DNA from: Armigeres subalbatus
Lineage: Eukaryota; Arthropoda; Insecta; Diptera; Culicidae
NCBI RefSeq assembly: GCF_024139115.2
Contig: NC_085139.1
Coordinates: 257,179,679 to 257,243,678 of the forward strand
DNA: 64,000 nt
Reading direction: 5' to 3'
In this document: positions 20,241 through 30,221 of the stretch, in pieces
Position numbering within the stretch: the first letter of the stretch is position 1
How the letters are laid out: each line of letters begins with the position of its first letter
Made by a program: the position numbers and the translations under genes
The notes under the pieces: model-generated
Seen by the model: only the letters and a program-made list of their open reading frames with translations
Told to the model about the DNA's origin: nothing
The model's database searches: none

Positions 20241-22168
20241 GTGTTAAATCAGAATCTAAAATTGGAGACCGTCACGTAATCATGTGAAGTTTTGAACGTT
20301 AGCGCTTTCGATGGATTTTGACGATTTAAATATCAATCGACTCGGAAGCTCTCCAGCAATAGTTTTGGGCAAGATGCGCCAACGCGTGATTGGATGGCAG
20401 CCAGTCTACGCAAGGATGTGCAAGCTGAGGATAAAAGTTTCTTCAACTACATCACCATCAACGTGCACTGCCCACACGAAGGGCGACCAATTTGTTAGTA
20501 TATAATATTATACGACTATCGGTAGATTATTAATTTATGAACTCAATATAGTTTGAAGATCTACGTCACACCAACATCGGGCGTTTCTCTGAAGAGGTCA
20601 AAAAAAGAAAATCCAACACTTGGGTAACAATGGTGTACGTATTTTCTGATCTTCTATCCTGCAGGAGGATTCTGCTGTCCTCACAATAGGTGCAGTTATT
20701 ATCGAACCTGATGGACTCTGAATTTCATATCCATGGACCGAGCTAAATGGAGAAGGCTTTCATGTACTGCACAGATAACTCCGGTTGTAGTCTGAGTAAA
20801 TAAAAGGTAAAAACAACTCTTAACTTCTAGAAGATTTCTGAAGAAATATTCTTTTTGAATATCCAACGGATTAAGTTCCAGTCGGACTCATTTCCAAATG
20901 AGATCATTTATAAAACCAAAACAAACGTCATAATTAGTGCATTGCACACATTTCACACAATCGCTCGGTATCGGCATCCAATTGACAACGCCAGCAATGA
21001 TAATTGATCCCTCAGGGCGGCGCGATATCACCAATAAGATATGAAACGCCATTGACTTAATTAGCAAGATCATAACATTCTGATCTCCGGCTGAGTGGAT
21101 CGACGAACGACGACGCGACGGTGCAGCAAACGGTCCGTGGCTGCACAGCAATTCCAAACACCTCGACATCGACGACGACGGCATCAGCAGCTGGCAGTCA
21201 ATTAGCTTGTCATCCGATACGATATCTCCGATAGTCGGACAACTCCGCTAGTTTGGACAAACTTGCGTTCCAATTGTGATCAATACAGGTAATGTGCCCA
21301 CCGTGAGGTGTTCACGTTCCAACTAATGGCGATAGGCTGCCGCTAGTTGTCCGCTTTGTAATAATGAGAGCATCTCGTTTCAAAGACCAGAAGCGGGGAA
21401 ACCATCAACCGCTTCTGGTAATCTGATAGGAAAAGACGGCGGTGGCAACTACGACGACGACGTCGTCGTACTCGTCGATTTGCTCCAGTTCTTGCTGTCG
21501 TACCTACGTAGGAACGAACGTTTGTCGCCGTTCTGTTCTGTTGTTTTGTGGAACAAAACTATTGCAAAAAGCCATCACACAAGGACGGGGGACGGTGTTC
21601 ACGATGATGATGACGATGATAGTGTCGCTCCGAAGAGTGTAACTAGGCCTAACGATGTTTTCGAAACAGAGTTGTATGGCTTTTGTTTTTAAGACACAAA
21701 ATCATAGTTTTGGAATTATTATTTTTTATTATACTTCATATTCAATTCCCCACCAACTTTGGGCCAACCTGTCTCACGGACTGATGCATTTCAGACCACG
21801 TTTTCCTAAGATTGTTACTGGATACCGGAGCAACTGCGGCAATCAAGTTAGTGATTGGGTGCCTGACGCGCGCATAATGGAATTTTCTCACGCACCGAAC
21901 CACAAATTTGTTTCTCACGATATCGAGATTCCATGCTGATGTCGTTCAAATATAATAAACATATAGAATTTGTTTTGTAGCCCGGATCTGAGAAATTCGA
22001 AACGAGATATTTATTCCAACGGAAGCGCTTAAAAAACGTTCTTCTACTCGTGAATTCGATATTGACTTGTTTTATACCTCCAGGCATACAGAATGTGTGT
22101 AGCTCAGAGCGAATTTTATGAAATATGAAACAGTCAAGAAATTAATCTAATAGCTACAGATGCTAATC
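20241..22168. other. intergenic sequence, nothing recognised
   Basis: No domain-bearing frame. A short GAC/GTC-rich stretch (about 21445-21480) is a microsatellite. Otherwise unique-looking sequence. Confidence 0.35.
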
Positions 22169-22182
22169 TAATTCTACACCTC

Positions 22183-22231
22183 GGAGACGAGCCAGCCTCG
22201 GGCTGAAAGTCTCTTTAATAAAAAAAAAAAA
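22183..22231 (+). mobile_element. 49-bp LINE/SINE tail with 14-bp target duplication
   Basis: A tiny insertion, GAGCCAGCCTCGGGCTGAAA and following sequence ending in an A-rich tail, lies between perfect 14-bp repeats TAATTCTACACCTC (22169-22182 and 22232-22245). This is the signature of a severely 5'-truncated retroposon. The CCTCGGGCTGAAAGTCTC word recurs at ends of mosquito retroposons as I recall. Confidence 0.8.
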
Positions 22232-22245
22232 TAATTCTACACCTC

Positions 22246-23109
22246 TGGGGATCCAAATAATCGATTCCGCCACTCACTCTTTGATTGTACTTCCATTTCT
22301 CATCGAACGGAAGTAGCCGATAGGCGGCAATCGAATATGCAGAGTGCATCCTCTTCTGTAGCAATAGAGACGTGGAAAGGACCGGAGCACGAGATCGTTG
22401 CACTCGTGTCGCTGCGATGTGGGCTAAACTGATTCGAATCCCCCTCCGATTGTCTGCTGAAGATAAGCGTGGTGGAACCATTTGCTGAATTAGTTAGCAC
22501 AGCTTACAACAATCTGGCTGGAAGGGATGAGATGTGGAATTAAAAGTACTTGGTGGTTGACTGCCCATGATTTCATAGCTGACGTATCAACCATTTGAAA
22601 TTTCAACGAATTTGGTTTCTTACGCGTTTAATAAAGTAATTCGATCGCTGCAACATAAATACGTTGCTTGTTTCAGACCTCATTTAAGTGCTTACGGGTC
22701 GAAATGTTTTAGATGTGCGATGTTTGTCCCTAAATTATTCGAAATACGTACGGAAGCGCAATGGTTGTTACGTCTACTATGATATCATGGGTAGCTGACA
22801 AATCTATTGAGAAGTCGATGTTTTTCAGGTACTGAGGTATTCTAGATGTATGTGCTATGGAGTGTGGGTTTTATTACTGTCCCGGTAAAGTGAAAACTTT
22901 TCGTGATACGAGTAATTCTCCTCTGGTCTACTGGGTGTTGTGTAAACACAAAACTGATAGGCATCATAGAAAAAACTGCAAATTTCAAAGTAGGCTTATT
23001 GTGTATCAACAATCGACGAACGGCACTCCCGTACATCAAAGGCGAAAGAAAGAGACAGCAAAGCATGCGATGCTGCTCTGTCTAAATATTGCGCGTTGTT
23101 CAGTAAAGC
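22246..23109. other. spacer, nothing firm
   Basis: A minus-strand frame at 22215-22481 looks protein-like but shows no domain, partner exon or homology that I can name. The remainder is unremarkable. Confidence 0.3.
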
Positions 23110-23499
23110 TTGACTTCCACCAATGCTGAGGGTGGCTGGGCTCGATTCCCGGCAATTTTCGGTTTGGAAAATGTCTCGACCTCCCTGTGCATAAAAGTAT
23201 CATCGTGTTAGCCTCATGATATACGAATGCAAAAATAGTAACATAGCGGTTAATAACTGTGGAAGTTCTGAATGAACCAGGGATGCCAGATACATTTTTT
23301 ATAAGTCTGTATCAATCTCAGCAAAATGTTTGTATTTGTCTGTATAGAGTTTAGAACACACAGGAATTACACAATTTACTGATAAACAGTGCACTTTTGA
23401 AAACGTAGAATATCGAAGTTACAATAATCAAAAAGTCATTGAAATACTTAGTCGAGTCAAGTACGAGATACTGAAGGCAAGTAAATTTTGCGCTTTCGA

Positions 23500-25190
23500 A
23501 CAAAATACCTTTGGCTTCCTAACGGAATCTTTTAAGACTTCGGAATCCCAAAAGGATATTCCTTATACAGAATGAGAAAAAAAATCGACTCCACTCGGTA
23601 TTCCAATAGTATTCCTTTTGAAAGTCTATAAGGAATCCATTCGAAAGTAAAATTCAATATAATTTCGTTCAGCAGCCCAATAAGGTTCCGTTAGGAAACC
23701 CAAAAGAACTCTGTTTTGGAAGCCTATAAGAATTTCGTTTAGAAATATAGAAGAATTCCTTTCAGAATCCCAAATCATTTCGTTCGGAAACCCAGAGAAA
23801 GGACTCATTTGGATTTACGAAGCGAGATTTTTTTTGTTGCCTGAACGGAGCTTTTTTTTCGTAGCTTTATTAGAATGATTTTTAACTTCAGTACAAAGTT
23901 CATCACTTAAAGAAGAACTGAACGGAGCTCTTCTTGGCTTTCGAAAAGAACTCTTCTGGTTTTTTTTTAAGCGATTCCTTTTGCAGTTCCGAATTTTCAA
24001 CTCTAACGTGAAATCTGTGCTGTTATACGCTAGCGAAACATGGTGTGTATCAGTGGAGAACACTCAACGGCTGCAGGTGTTCATTAACAGATGCCTGCGG
24101 TATATAATTCGGGCCTGGTGGCCTCACAACTGGATCTCAAACAACGAGCTCCATCGTCGTTGTCACCAGAGGCCGATAACAACAGAAATTCGGGATCGGA
24201 AGTGGGGCTGGGTCGGCCACACTCTACGTAGGGCGGAAACGAAATCTGTAAGCAAGCATTAGACTGGAACCCAGCGGGACATCGCAGCAGAGGCAGACCC
24301 AGAGGCTCATGGCGGAGAAGCCTCAATAAAGAAATAAAAGAAGTCGACCGAAATCTAACCTGGCAACAGGTTAAAGCGATAGCCGGGCATCGCTCAGGAT
24401 GGAGATCTTTCAAGTCGGCCCTTTGCACCACCGGAGGTGTACAGGATCCATAATTAAGTCCATATCCATAAAGTCCATAAAAGATCCATAATTAAATCCA
24501 TAAGTAAGTTTTGCAGTTCCGAGCAAAATCCTTTCAAGGCTTCGGTAGGAAATCGGTCAAGTATTCTAATGGGAATCCCTTGTTCAAAAGCAGAAAAAAA
24601 TTTCGTTCAGAAGCCCAGAACGCTCCAATCGAAAGTTTAGAAGTATTTCTTTGGAAAGTCCAGAAGGATTCCGTTCGGAAGACCAAAAGTGTTCCATTCG
24701 TGATTTAAGAAAGATTATGTTCAGAATCCCATCACAATTCCGTTGGAAGTTTCCTTTCGTAAGCCCAAAAGAATTTCGTTCGAAAACTCGAAGGGATTCC
24801 GTTAGTAATCCCAGGAGGATTACGTTCGGAAGTTCATATAATTCTGTACAGAAATCCATACGAACGGATGTCTTTTGGGCACCGTAATGGAATTCTTTTT
24901 GGGCTTTCAAAAGGGATCATTTTGTGTTTCAGAATGGATGAATTTTCGACTTCTGAAAGGAATCTCTTTAGGTTTCACAAAGGAATTAAAGATTCTATCC
25001 GTTTGAAATTCGAAAAGGATTCTTTTTGAAATCCAAAAGGAATCCTGAGCCTTAAAGGCTCCGCTCGGAATTACAGAATGTTACCGTTTGGAAACTTTAT
25101 AAAAATCCTTACGAAATCCCTTAAAAATTGTGTTTGGAAACCCAAAATGGTTTAATTGGATAGCCCAATAGGATTCTGTTAGGCCACCCA
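23500..25190. repeat. degenerate 22-24 bp array inside the second hAT
   Basis: Units of about 23 bp built on ATTCCGTTCGGAAGCCCAAA, many with the near-palindrome TTCCGTTCGGAA. Divergence between units is high. The array is split by the LINE insertion at 23993-24508. Confidence 0.7.
23993..24508 (+). mobile_element. 5'-truncated LINE (RT C-terminal part)
   Basis: A 516-bp insertion with a perfect 14-bp duplication TTTTGCAGTTCCGA (23979-23992 and 24509-24522). It encodes the end of a non-LTR ORF2: VKSVLLYASETWCVS and INRCLRYIIRAWWPHNWIS, then after a one-base shift near 24235 ALDWNPAGHRSRGRPRGSW to a TAA at 24451-24453. The 3' end is a short series of ATCCATAA-type repeats. The conserved words suggest an RTE-like or related LINE; the clade is not certain. 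Confidence 0.85.
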
Positions 25191-25421
25191 AATTTTTCGA
25201 AAACTGAATGTCTGTAAAAGTCTGTAGCTTTAATCAAAACTCTGTATAATGTCTGTATTCTGTATGAAGTCTGTATGCAAGACCAAATGTCTGTATAAAT
25301 ACAGACATGTCTGTATGTCTGGCATCCCTGGAATGAACACTAAGCAGCGAGGCGGTAATGTCCCATTGGGGCACGTAATGCCAATAAGAAGAAGAATAAC
25401 ATTCCATGGCAAAGGTGCCTA

Positions 25422-25553
25422 TACTGCCGTAATCTGAAAAAGTGACGTATACGCCATTTTCCAAAAATGGTGTTAACGAGTACTACTCATCGAGCTCTTT
25501 AACAGAAAAATGAAAAACATGCATGCATGTCACTTTTCCAGATTACGGCAGTA
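25422..25553. mobile_element. 132-bp TA-flanked MITE
   Basis: Inverted ends TACTGCCGTAATCTGAAAAA and TACTGCCGTAATCTGGAAAA, about 27 bp each, with TA at 25420-25421 and 25554-25555. This fits a Tc1/mariner-related MITE. It lies just after the SINE tail. Confidence 0.7.
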
Positions 25554-25735
25554 TATGTCATGTGGTGTAAATGTCCTGTCCGTTGTCTCATGCTAGGTGT
25601 TAAGTGTTCAGTCTGTACGACTTGTGGTCGACGGTAATTCTGTCTTTTGAACAACAAATTTGTGTATGGATCGTCACACTTCAAGCAGGCCCCACCCCTC
25701 CAAGCGTTACGTAATTTATGAATGTTCCCTAAAGG

Positions 25736-26250
25736 AATTTTCATAAGAAATTATAAGGAAATTCGATGGGAAACTGTAAGGAATTTCCATTGTAATCTGT
25801 AGGGAATTTACTTTACGAATTGTGAGGATTTTACATGAGAAACTGAAAAATAAATTGAGTTTCTATGGAAAACAGTATTTCTGCCAGCAATTTCTGTGGG
25901 AAATTGTAAGTAATTTCCAAAATTTCCAATTCTGAGATATTTCTTTGGCAATTTATATGGGAAATTGTGAGAATTGACATGGACAAATTTAAGCAATTTC
26001 CATGGGACTGTCAGGAAACTTTCATATGGAACTCCTAAAGAAAATTCCGGAAGAATTTCTGAAGGAACTTTCAGAGGAGTTAAGGAAGAGCTTCTAAAGG
26101 AATTCCTGGAGAAACTTATGGAGATATGCTTGAAGGAACTTCGAAACTTCCGAGGGAATTCCTGCAAGAACTTCCGGGGGAGTTCCTGGAGAAACTTGTG
26201 AAGCATCTCCTCGACGAACTTTCGAAGCAATTTATAGATCAGCTTGCGAA
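25736..26250. repeat. 23-bp degenerate array (GGAATTTCC type)
   Basis: Units such as AAGGAATTTCCATTGTAATC, counted as 22-23 bp in the first part; from about 26010 units change to a GGAATTTCTGAAGGAACTTC type of about 24 bp. It begins right after a GCGTTACGTAATTTATGAATG word (about 25705-25730) that looks like a decayed transposon end. Confidence 0.7.
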
Positions 26251-26254
26251 GGAG

Positions 26255-26560
26255 AAGGCCACTAGGCTGAAAGTTGTTTGACTGAATATACCATTTGGCC
26301 GAAAGGGTCATATAGCCGAATAGGTCATTTGGCAGAATAAGTTATTTGGCCGAATAAATCATTTAGGTGAATAGGTCATTCAGTTAAATAGGCATTTGGC
26401 CGAAAAGGTCATTTGTACAAATAGCCATTTGGCCGAAAATGTCATTTGACCGAATAGGTTATTTGGCCGAATAGGTCATTTTAGCCGTCTATGTCATTTG
26501 GTGGAACAGGTCATTCGATCGAATAGATCGTTCGGCCGAATGTGTCATTTGACGTATCAC
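26255..26560. repeat. 17-bp array, GGCCGAATAGGTCATTT orientation
   Basis: Roughly 17 imperfect copies of a 17-bp unit GGCCGAATAGGTCATTT. It is the reverse complement of the unit repeated at 48760-49300. A short stretch in the opposite orientation (26803-26875, ending CGGCCAAACGACCC) may be the other arm of a foldback. Confidence 0.75.
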
Positions 26561-26564
26561 ATCT

Positions 26565-26800
26565 TACTTCTCCTGTGAAAAGTGAGAAATAAGAAATTAG
26601 AAGTGATGAGTGAGAAGAGAGGCGTCTCCCTTCTTACCTTAAGCAGTGAGAAGTGATAAGTGGAAATGAGGGGTGAGAAGTGATTGGTGAGACGTTTAAC
26701 ATCTCACATCGCACTACTAACTTTTCACAGTCAGAAGTGAGAAATAAGTAGTGAGAAGTGAGACGACTCACTTTTCACACCATATTTCTCACTATTAAAA
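26565..26800. repeat. AGTGAGAAATAAG purine-rich repeat
   Basis: Irregular repeats of GAAGTGAGAAATAAG-like words. The reverse complement of this family (CACTTCTTATTTCTCAC words) recurs at about 32690-33090. Confidence 0.6.
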
Positions 26801-26939
26801 TTACTTTTTCGGCCGGATGACCCATTCGGGCAAATGGCTTTCGGCCAGATGGGTTTCGGCCAAACGACCCTTCCCCCTTCCGAAGGTATTCCAAAAGGGA
26901 ACTTCCGAAGGAATTGCTGGGGTAACCCCCCAATGGTTG

Positions 26940-27055
26940 TAGGACAAAAGATCGAAGGTCAAAAGGACGAAAGGTCGAAGGGACAAAAGGTCGAAACAAA
27001 AAAGCTGCGTCAAAATGTCGAAGGACAAAAGGTCGAAAGGATGAAAGGCCTTTCT
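26940..27055. repeat. GGTCGAAAGGACAAAA short repeats
   Basis: About seven irregular copies of a 15-16 bp word such as AGGACAAAAGGTCGAA. The inverse word (TTCGACCTTTTGTC) appears at about 33098-33125. Confidence 0.6.
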
Positions 27056-28073
27056 TTTTTGTTCCTTCTTTCTTATTTCTTCTAACTTTTTCCTTCAATT
27101 CTCTTCTACCTTTTCTCTTCTTACTTCATATATTTCCTTCCTTCAATTATTTTTCGTTCTTCCTTCCATATTTCATCTTCTTTGTTTATAACTTCTTGCT
27201 TTTTTCCTTCCTTTATCTTTCTTCCTTCCTTCCACCTTTTTTCTTTCTTACTTCTTCCTAATTTCCCTTTCTTCCTACTTGCTTTCTTCTTCTTTTTTTC
27301 TTTTTTTTTCCGCATTTCTTCTTTATTTCTTCTCTTTTTCTTTTTTCTTTCTCCTCCTTTTTGTTTCCTGTATTCTTCTTGTATTCTATTTTTACTTTCT
27401 TCCTTTTTTTTCCTTATTTACTCTTTTCTTTTTGCTTCTCTCTTCCTTATTTTCTTCTTTCTACATTCTTTCTTCCTTTCTTCCGTTTTTCTTCTTTCTT
27501 TTTTCCTACTTTCTTTTTTCCTTCTTTCTTTTTTCCTTCTTTCATTTTTCTTCCTTCCTTTCTTCTTTCTTTCTTCTTTCTTTCTTTTTTCTTCTTCTTT
27601 CTTTCTTCTTTCTTTCTTCGTTCTTCCTTTCTTCCTTTTTTCTTTTTTCTTTCTTCCGTCTTTATTAATTCTTTCCAACTTTTTTATTCCTCCTTTTTTC
27701 CTCCTTTCTTCCTTCTTTCTCCCTTCTTTTTTTCTTCCTTTTTTCTCCCTTTCCTTCTTTCTTTTTCCTTCTTGTTTCCTGTTTTTCTTCCTCCTTCTTT
27801 TTTCTTTCTTCCTTCTTTTCTTCTATCTTCCTTCTTTCATCCTTATTTCTTCCTTTTTCCTTTCTTCCTGCTTTCATCCATCTTTCTTTCTTTTTTCTTT
27901 CTACTTTCTTTCTTCTTTCTTCCCAATTCCCTCTACTTTGTTCCTTAGTTCTTCCATCTTTTTCTTTATTTCTTCTTTCTCCCTTTTTTCTTCCTTTTTT
28001 CTCCCTTCTTTCTTCCTTATTTCTCTGTTCTTTGTTCTTCATTTCTTTCATCTTCCTTCTCTTTTCCTGTTAC
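27056..28073. repeat. polypyrimidine tract, about 1 kb
   Basis: Almost pure C/T on the plus strand, dominated by CTTCCTTCTTT-like words. It is interrupted by a LINE at 28074-30043 and resumes at 30055-30204. The long open frame over it (rich in Phe, Ser and Leu) is an artefact of the lack of stops. Such tracts can form triplex (H-) DNA. Confidence 0.95.
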
Positions 28074-30043
28074 GTTTATTTATTTATTATCAGGCTAAGA
28101 CCGGAGTGGCCAGTGCTGCACATAAAAGTCTTCTCCATTCAGCTCGGTCCATGGCTGCACTTCGCCAACCAAGCAGTCTGCGGAGGGTCCGCAAATCGTC
28201 CTCCACCTAATCGATCCACATTGCCCGCTGTGCACCTCGCCTTCTTGTTCCCGTCGGATCGTTGTCGAGAACCATTTTCACCGGATTACTGTCCGACATT
28301 CTGGTCACGTGCCCGGCCCACCGCAGTCGTCCGATTTTCGCGGTGTGAACGATGGATGGTTCTCCCAACAGCTGATGCAACTCGTGGTTCATTCGCCTCC
28401 TCCACGTACCGTCCGCCATCTGCACCCCACCATAGATGGTACGCAAAACTTTCCTTTCGAAAACTCCCAGTGCGCGTTGGTCCTCCACGAGCATCGTCCA
28501 GGTCTCGTGTCCGTAGAGAACTACCGGTCTTATAGATAGTCAGTTTGGTACGGCGGCGAACTCTATTCGATCGGAGCGTCTTACGGAGTCCAAAGTACGT
28601 ACGATTTACAGCCACTATGCGCCTCCGAATTTCTCTGCTGGTATCGTTATCGGCGGTCACAAATGAGCCCAAGTACACGAATTGTTCAACCACCTCGATT
28701 TCGTCACCACCGATAGAAACTCGTGGTGGGTGGCTTACATTGACCTCTCTTGAGCCTCTTCCTATCATGTACTTCCTCTTCGACGTGTTGATGACTAGTC
28801 CAATCCGTTTAGCTTCCCTTTTCAGTCGGATGTAGGCTTCCTCCATCTTCTCAAATTCACGTGTCATGATATCAATGTCGTCGGCGAAACCAAATAACTG
28901 GACGTACTTCGTGAAAATCGTACCACTCGTGTCAATCCCTGCCCTTCGTATTACTCCCTCCAAAGCGATGTTGAATAGCAGACACGAAAGACCATCACCT
29001 TGCCGTAACCCTCTACGCGTTTCGAAGGGACTCGAGAATGCCCCTGAAACTCGAACTACGCACATCACCCGATCCATCGTTGCCTTGATCAACCGTATCA
29101 GTTTATCTGGAAATCCGTTTTCGTGCATTAGCTGACATAGCTGGTCCCGATCGATTGTATCATATGCGGCTTTGAAGTCGATAAATAGATGATGTGTGGG
29201 CACGTTGTATTCGCGGCATTTCTGCAATACCTGACGTATGGCGAACACCTGGTCTGTGGTAGAGCGTTCACCCATAAATCCTGCCTGGTACTGCCCCACG
29301 AACTCTCTTGCAATTGGTGTTAGTCGGCGGCATAAAATTTAGGAGAGTACCTTGTAGGCGGCGTTCAGCAATGTGATTGCGCGGTAGTTGCTACAATCCA
29401 GCTTATCGCCCTTTTTGTAGATGGGACACACGACACCTTCCATCCACTCCTGCGGCAGAACCTCATCCTCCCAAACCTTGGTAATCACCCAGTGCAGCGC
29501 TCTAGCCAGTGCTTCACCACCGTGTTTAAACAGCTCTCCTGGTTGTTGGTCAACTCCAGGGGCTTTGTTGTTTTTCAACCGACCGATCTCCTCCTGGATT
29601 TCCTGGAGATTCGGAGCCGGAAGTCGCATGTCCTGCGCGCGTGCTCCTAGGTTCATTACCATACCGCCACCGTTGTCTGCCATATCGCCTTTCAGGTGCT
29701 CTTCGTAGTGCTGCCGCCACCTTTGGATCACCTCACGCTCGTTTGTAAGAAGGTTCCCGTTTATGTCCTTACACATATCGTGCAGTGGCACGTGGCCCTT
29801 ACGTGAACGGTTCAACTTCTCATAGAACTTTCGTGCGTTATTAGCGCGGTACAGTTCCTCCGTCTCTTCACGGTCTCGATCTTCCTGCTGGCACTTTTTC
29901 CTCCGGAAAATCGAGTGTTGTCTGTTCCGCGCCCGTTTGTATCGTGCCTCGTTCGCCCTCGTGCGGTGTTGTAGCAATCTCGCTCATGCTGCATTCTTCT
30001 CCTCAACTAACTGCTCACATTCACCGTCATACCAGTCGTTTCG
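28074..30043 (-). mobile_element. 5'-truncated LINE inserted in the polypyrimidine tract
   Basis: A 1970-bp insertion flanked by an 11-bp duplication TTTCCTGTTAC (28063-28073 and 30044-30054). It reads on the minus strand and ends with an AATAAATAAATAAAC-type tail at the left. It lacks ORF1 and the endonuclease domain. Confidence 0.85.
28150..30010 (-). pseudogene. LINE reverse transcriptase, broken
   Basis: From about 30010 downwards: a TGA near 29995, a linker, then LKNNKAPGVDQQPGELFKHG and VVCPIYKKGDKLDCSNYR (RT fingers), a TAA at about 29339, LFIDFKAAYDTIDR (first catalytic Asp), GLRQGDGLSCLLFN, and FADDIDI (active site, about 28.88 kb). A one-base shift near 28515 leads to the C-terminal part MLVEDQRALGVFERKVLRTI and GRLRWAGHVTRM. 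The architecture is that of a non-LTR ORF2 without its endonuclease. I cannot fix the clade. Confidence 0.9.
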
Positions 30044-30054
30044 TTTCCTGTTAC

Positions 30055-30204
30055 TTGCTTCCTCCTTTTTTCTTTTGCTTTGCTTTATTGTGTCTTCTCT
30101 TCTTCTTCTTCTTTCCTTTTTTCTTCCTTCTCCTATTTTCCATTTTTCTTCCTTTTTTCTTTCTTCCCTCTTCCTTCTTTTATCCTTCTTCCATCTTTCT
30201 TCTT
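30055..30204. repeat. polypyrimidine tract, continuation
   Basis: The C/T tract resumes directly after the LINE target duplication. It ends at TGACGTAGAACTACGTC (30205-30221), which contains the palindrome GACGTAG-AA-CTACGTC. Confidence 0.9.
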
Positions 30205-30221
30205 TTGACGTAGAACTACGT

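Larger units (their letters stand above)
23278..25330. mobile_element. second hAT non-autonomous element with minisatellite interior
   Basis: A 2053-bp element with ends CAGGGATGCCAGATACATTT and CAGGGATGCCAGACATACAG (reverse-complemented) and an 8-bp duplication GAATGAAC (23270-23277 and 25331-25338). Sub-terminal GTCTGTAT words occur at both ends. The interior is a degenerate 23-bp array interrupted by a LINE fragment. No transposase is present. Its ends differ from those of the hAT at 13932-16041, so it is a separate family with the same architecture. Confidence 0.88.
23110..25397 (+). mobile_element. tRNA-derived SINE (Feilai-like), split by a hAT element
   Basis: The left part (about 23110-23277) contains a box-B-like GGCTCGATTCCCGG followed by a body with TTTTCGGTTTGGAAAATGTC and GTATCATCGTGTTAGCCTCA. 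The right part (25331-25397) continues with CACTAAGCAGCGAGGCGG and ends AATGCCAATAAGAAGAAGAA. The gap is exactly the hAT element at 23278-25330 plus its 8-bp duplication. Sequence and arrangement resemble the Aedes SINE Feilai from memory. The 5' limit is approximate. Confidence 0.65.

Noticed and set aside
27182..28210. A 342-codon Phe/Ser/Leu-rich frame resembling a membrane protein
   Set aside because: It is the polypyrimidine tract read in frame, with hydrophobicity caused by TTC/TCC/CTT codons only; it ends inside the LINE.
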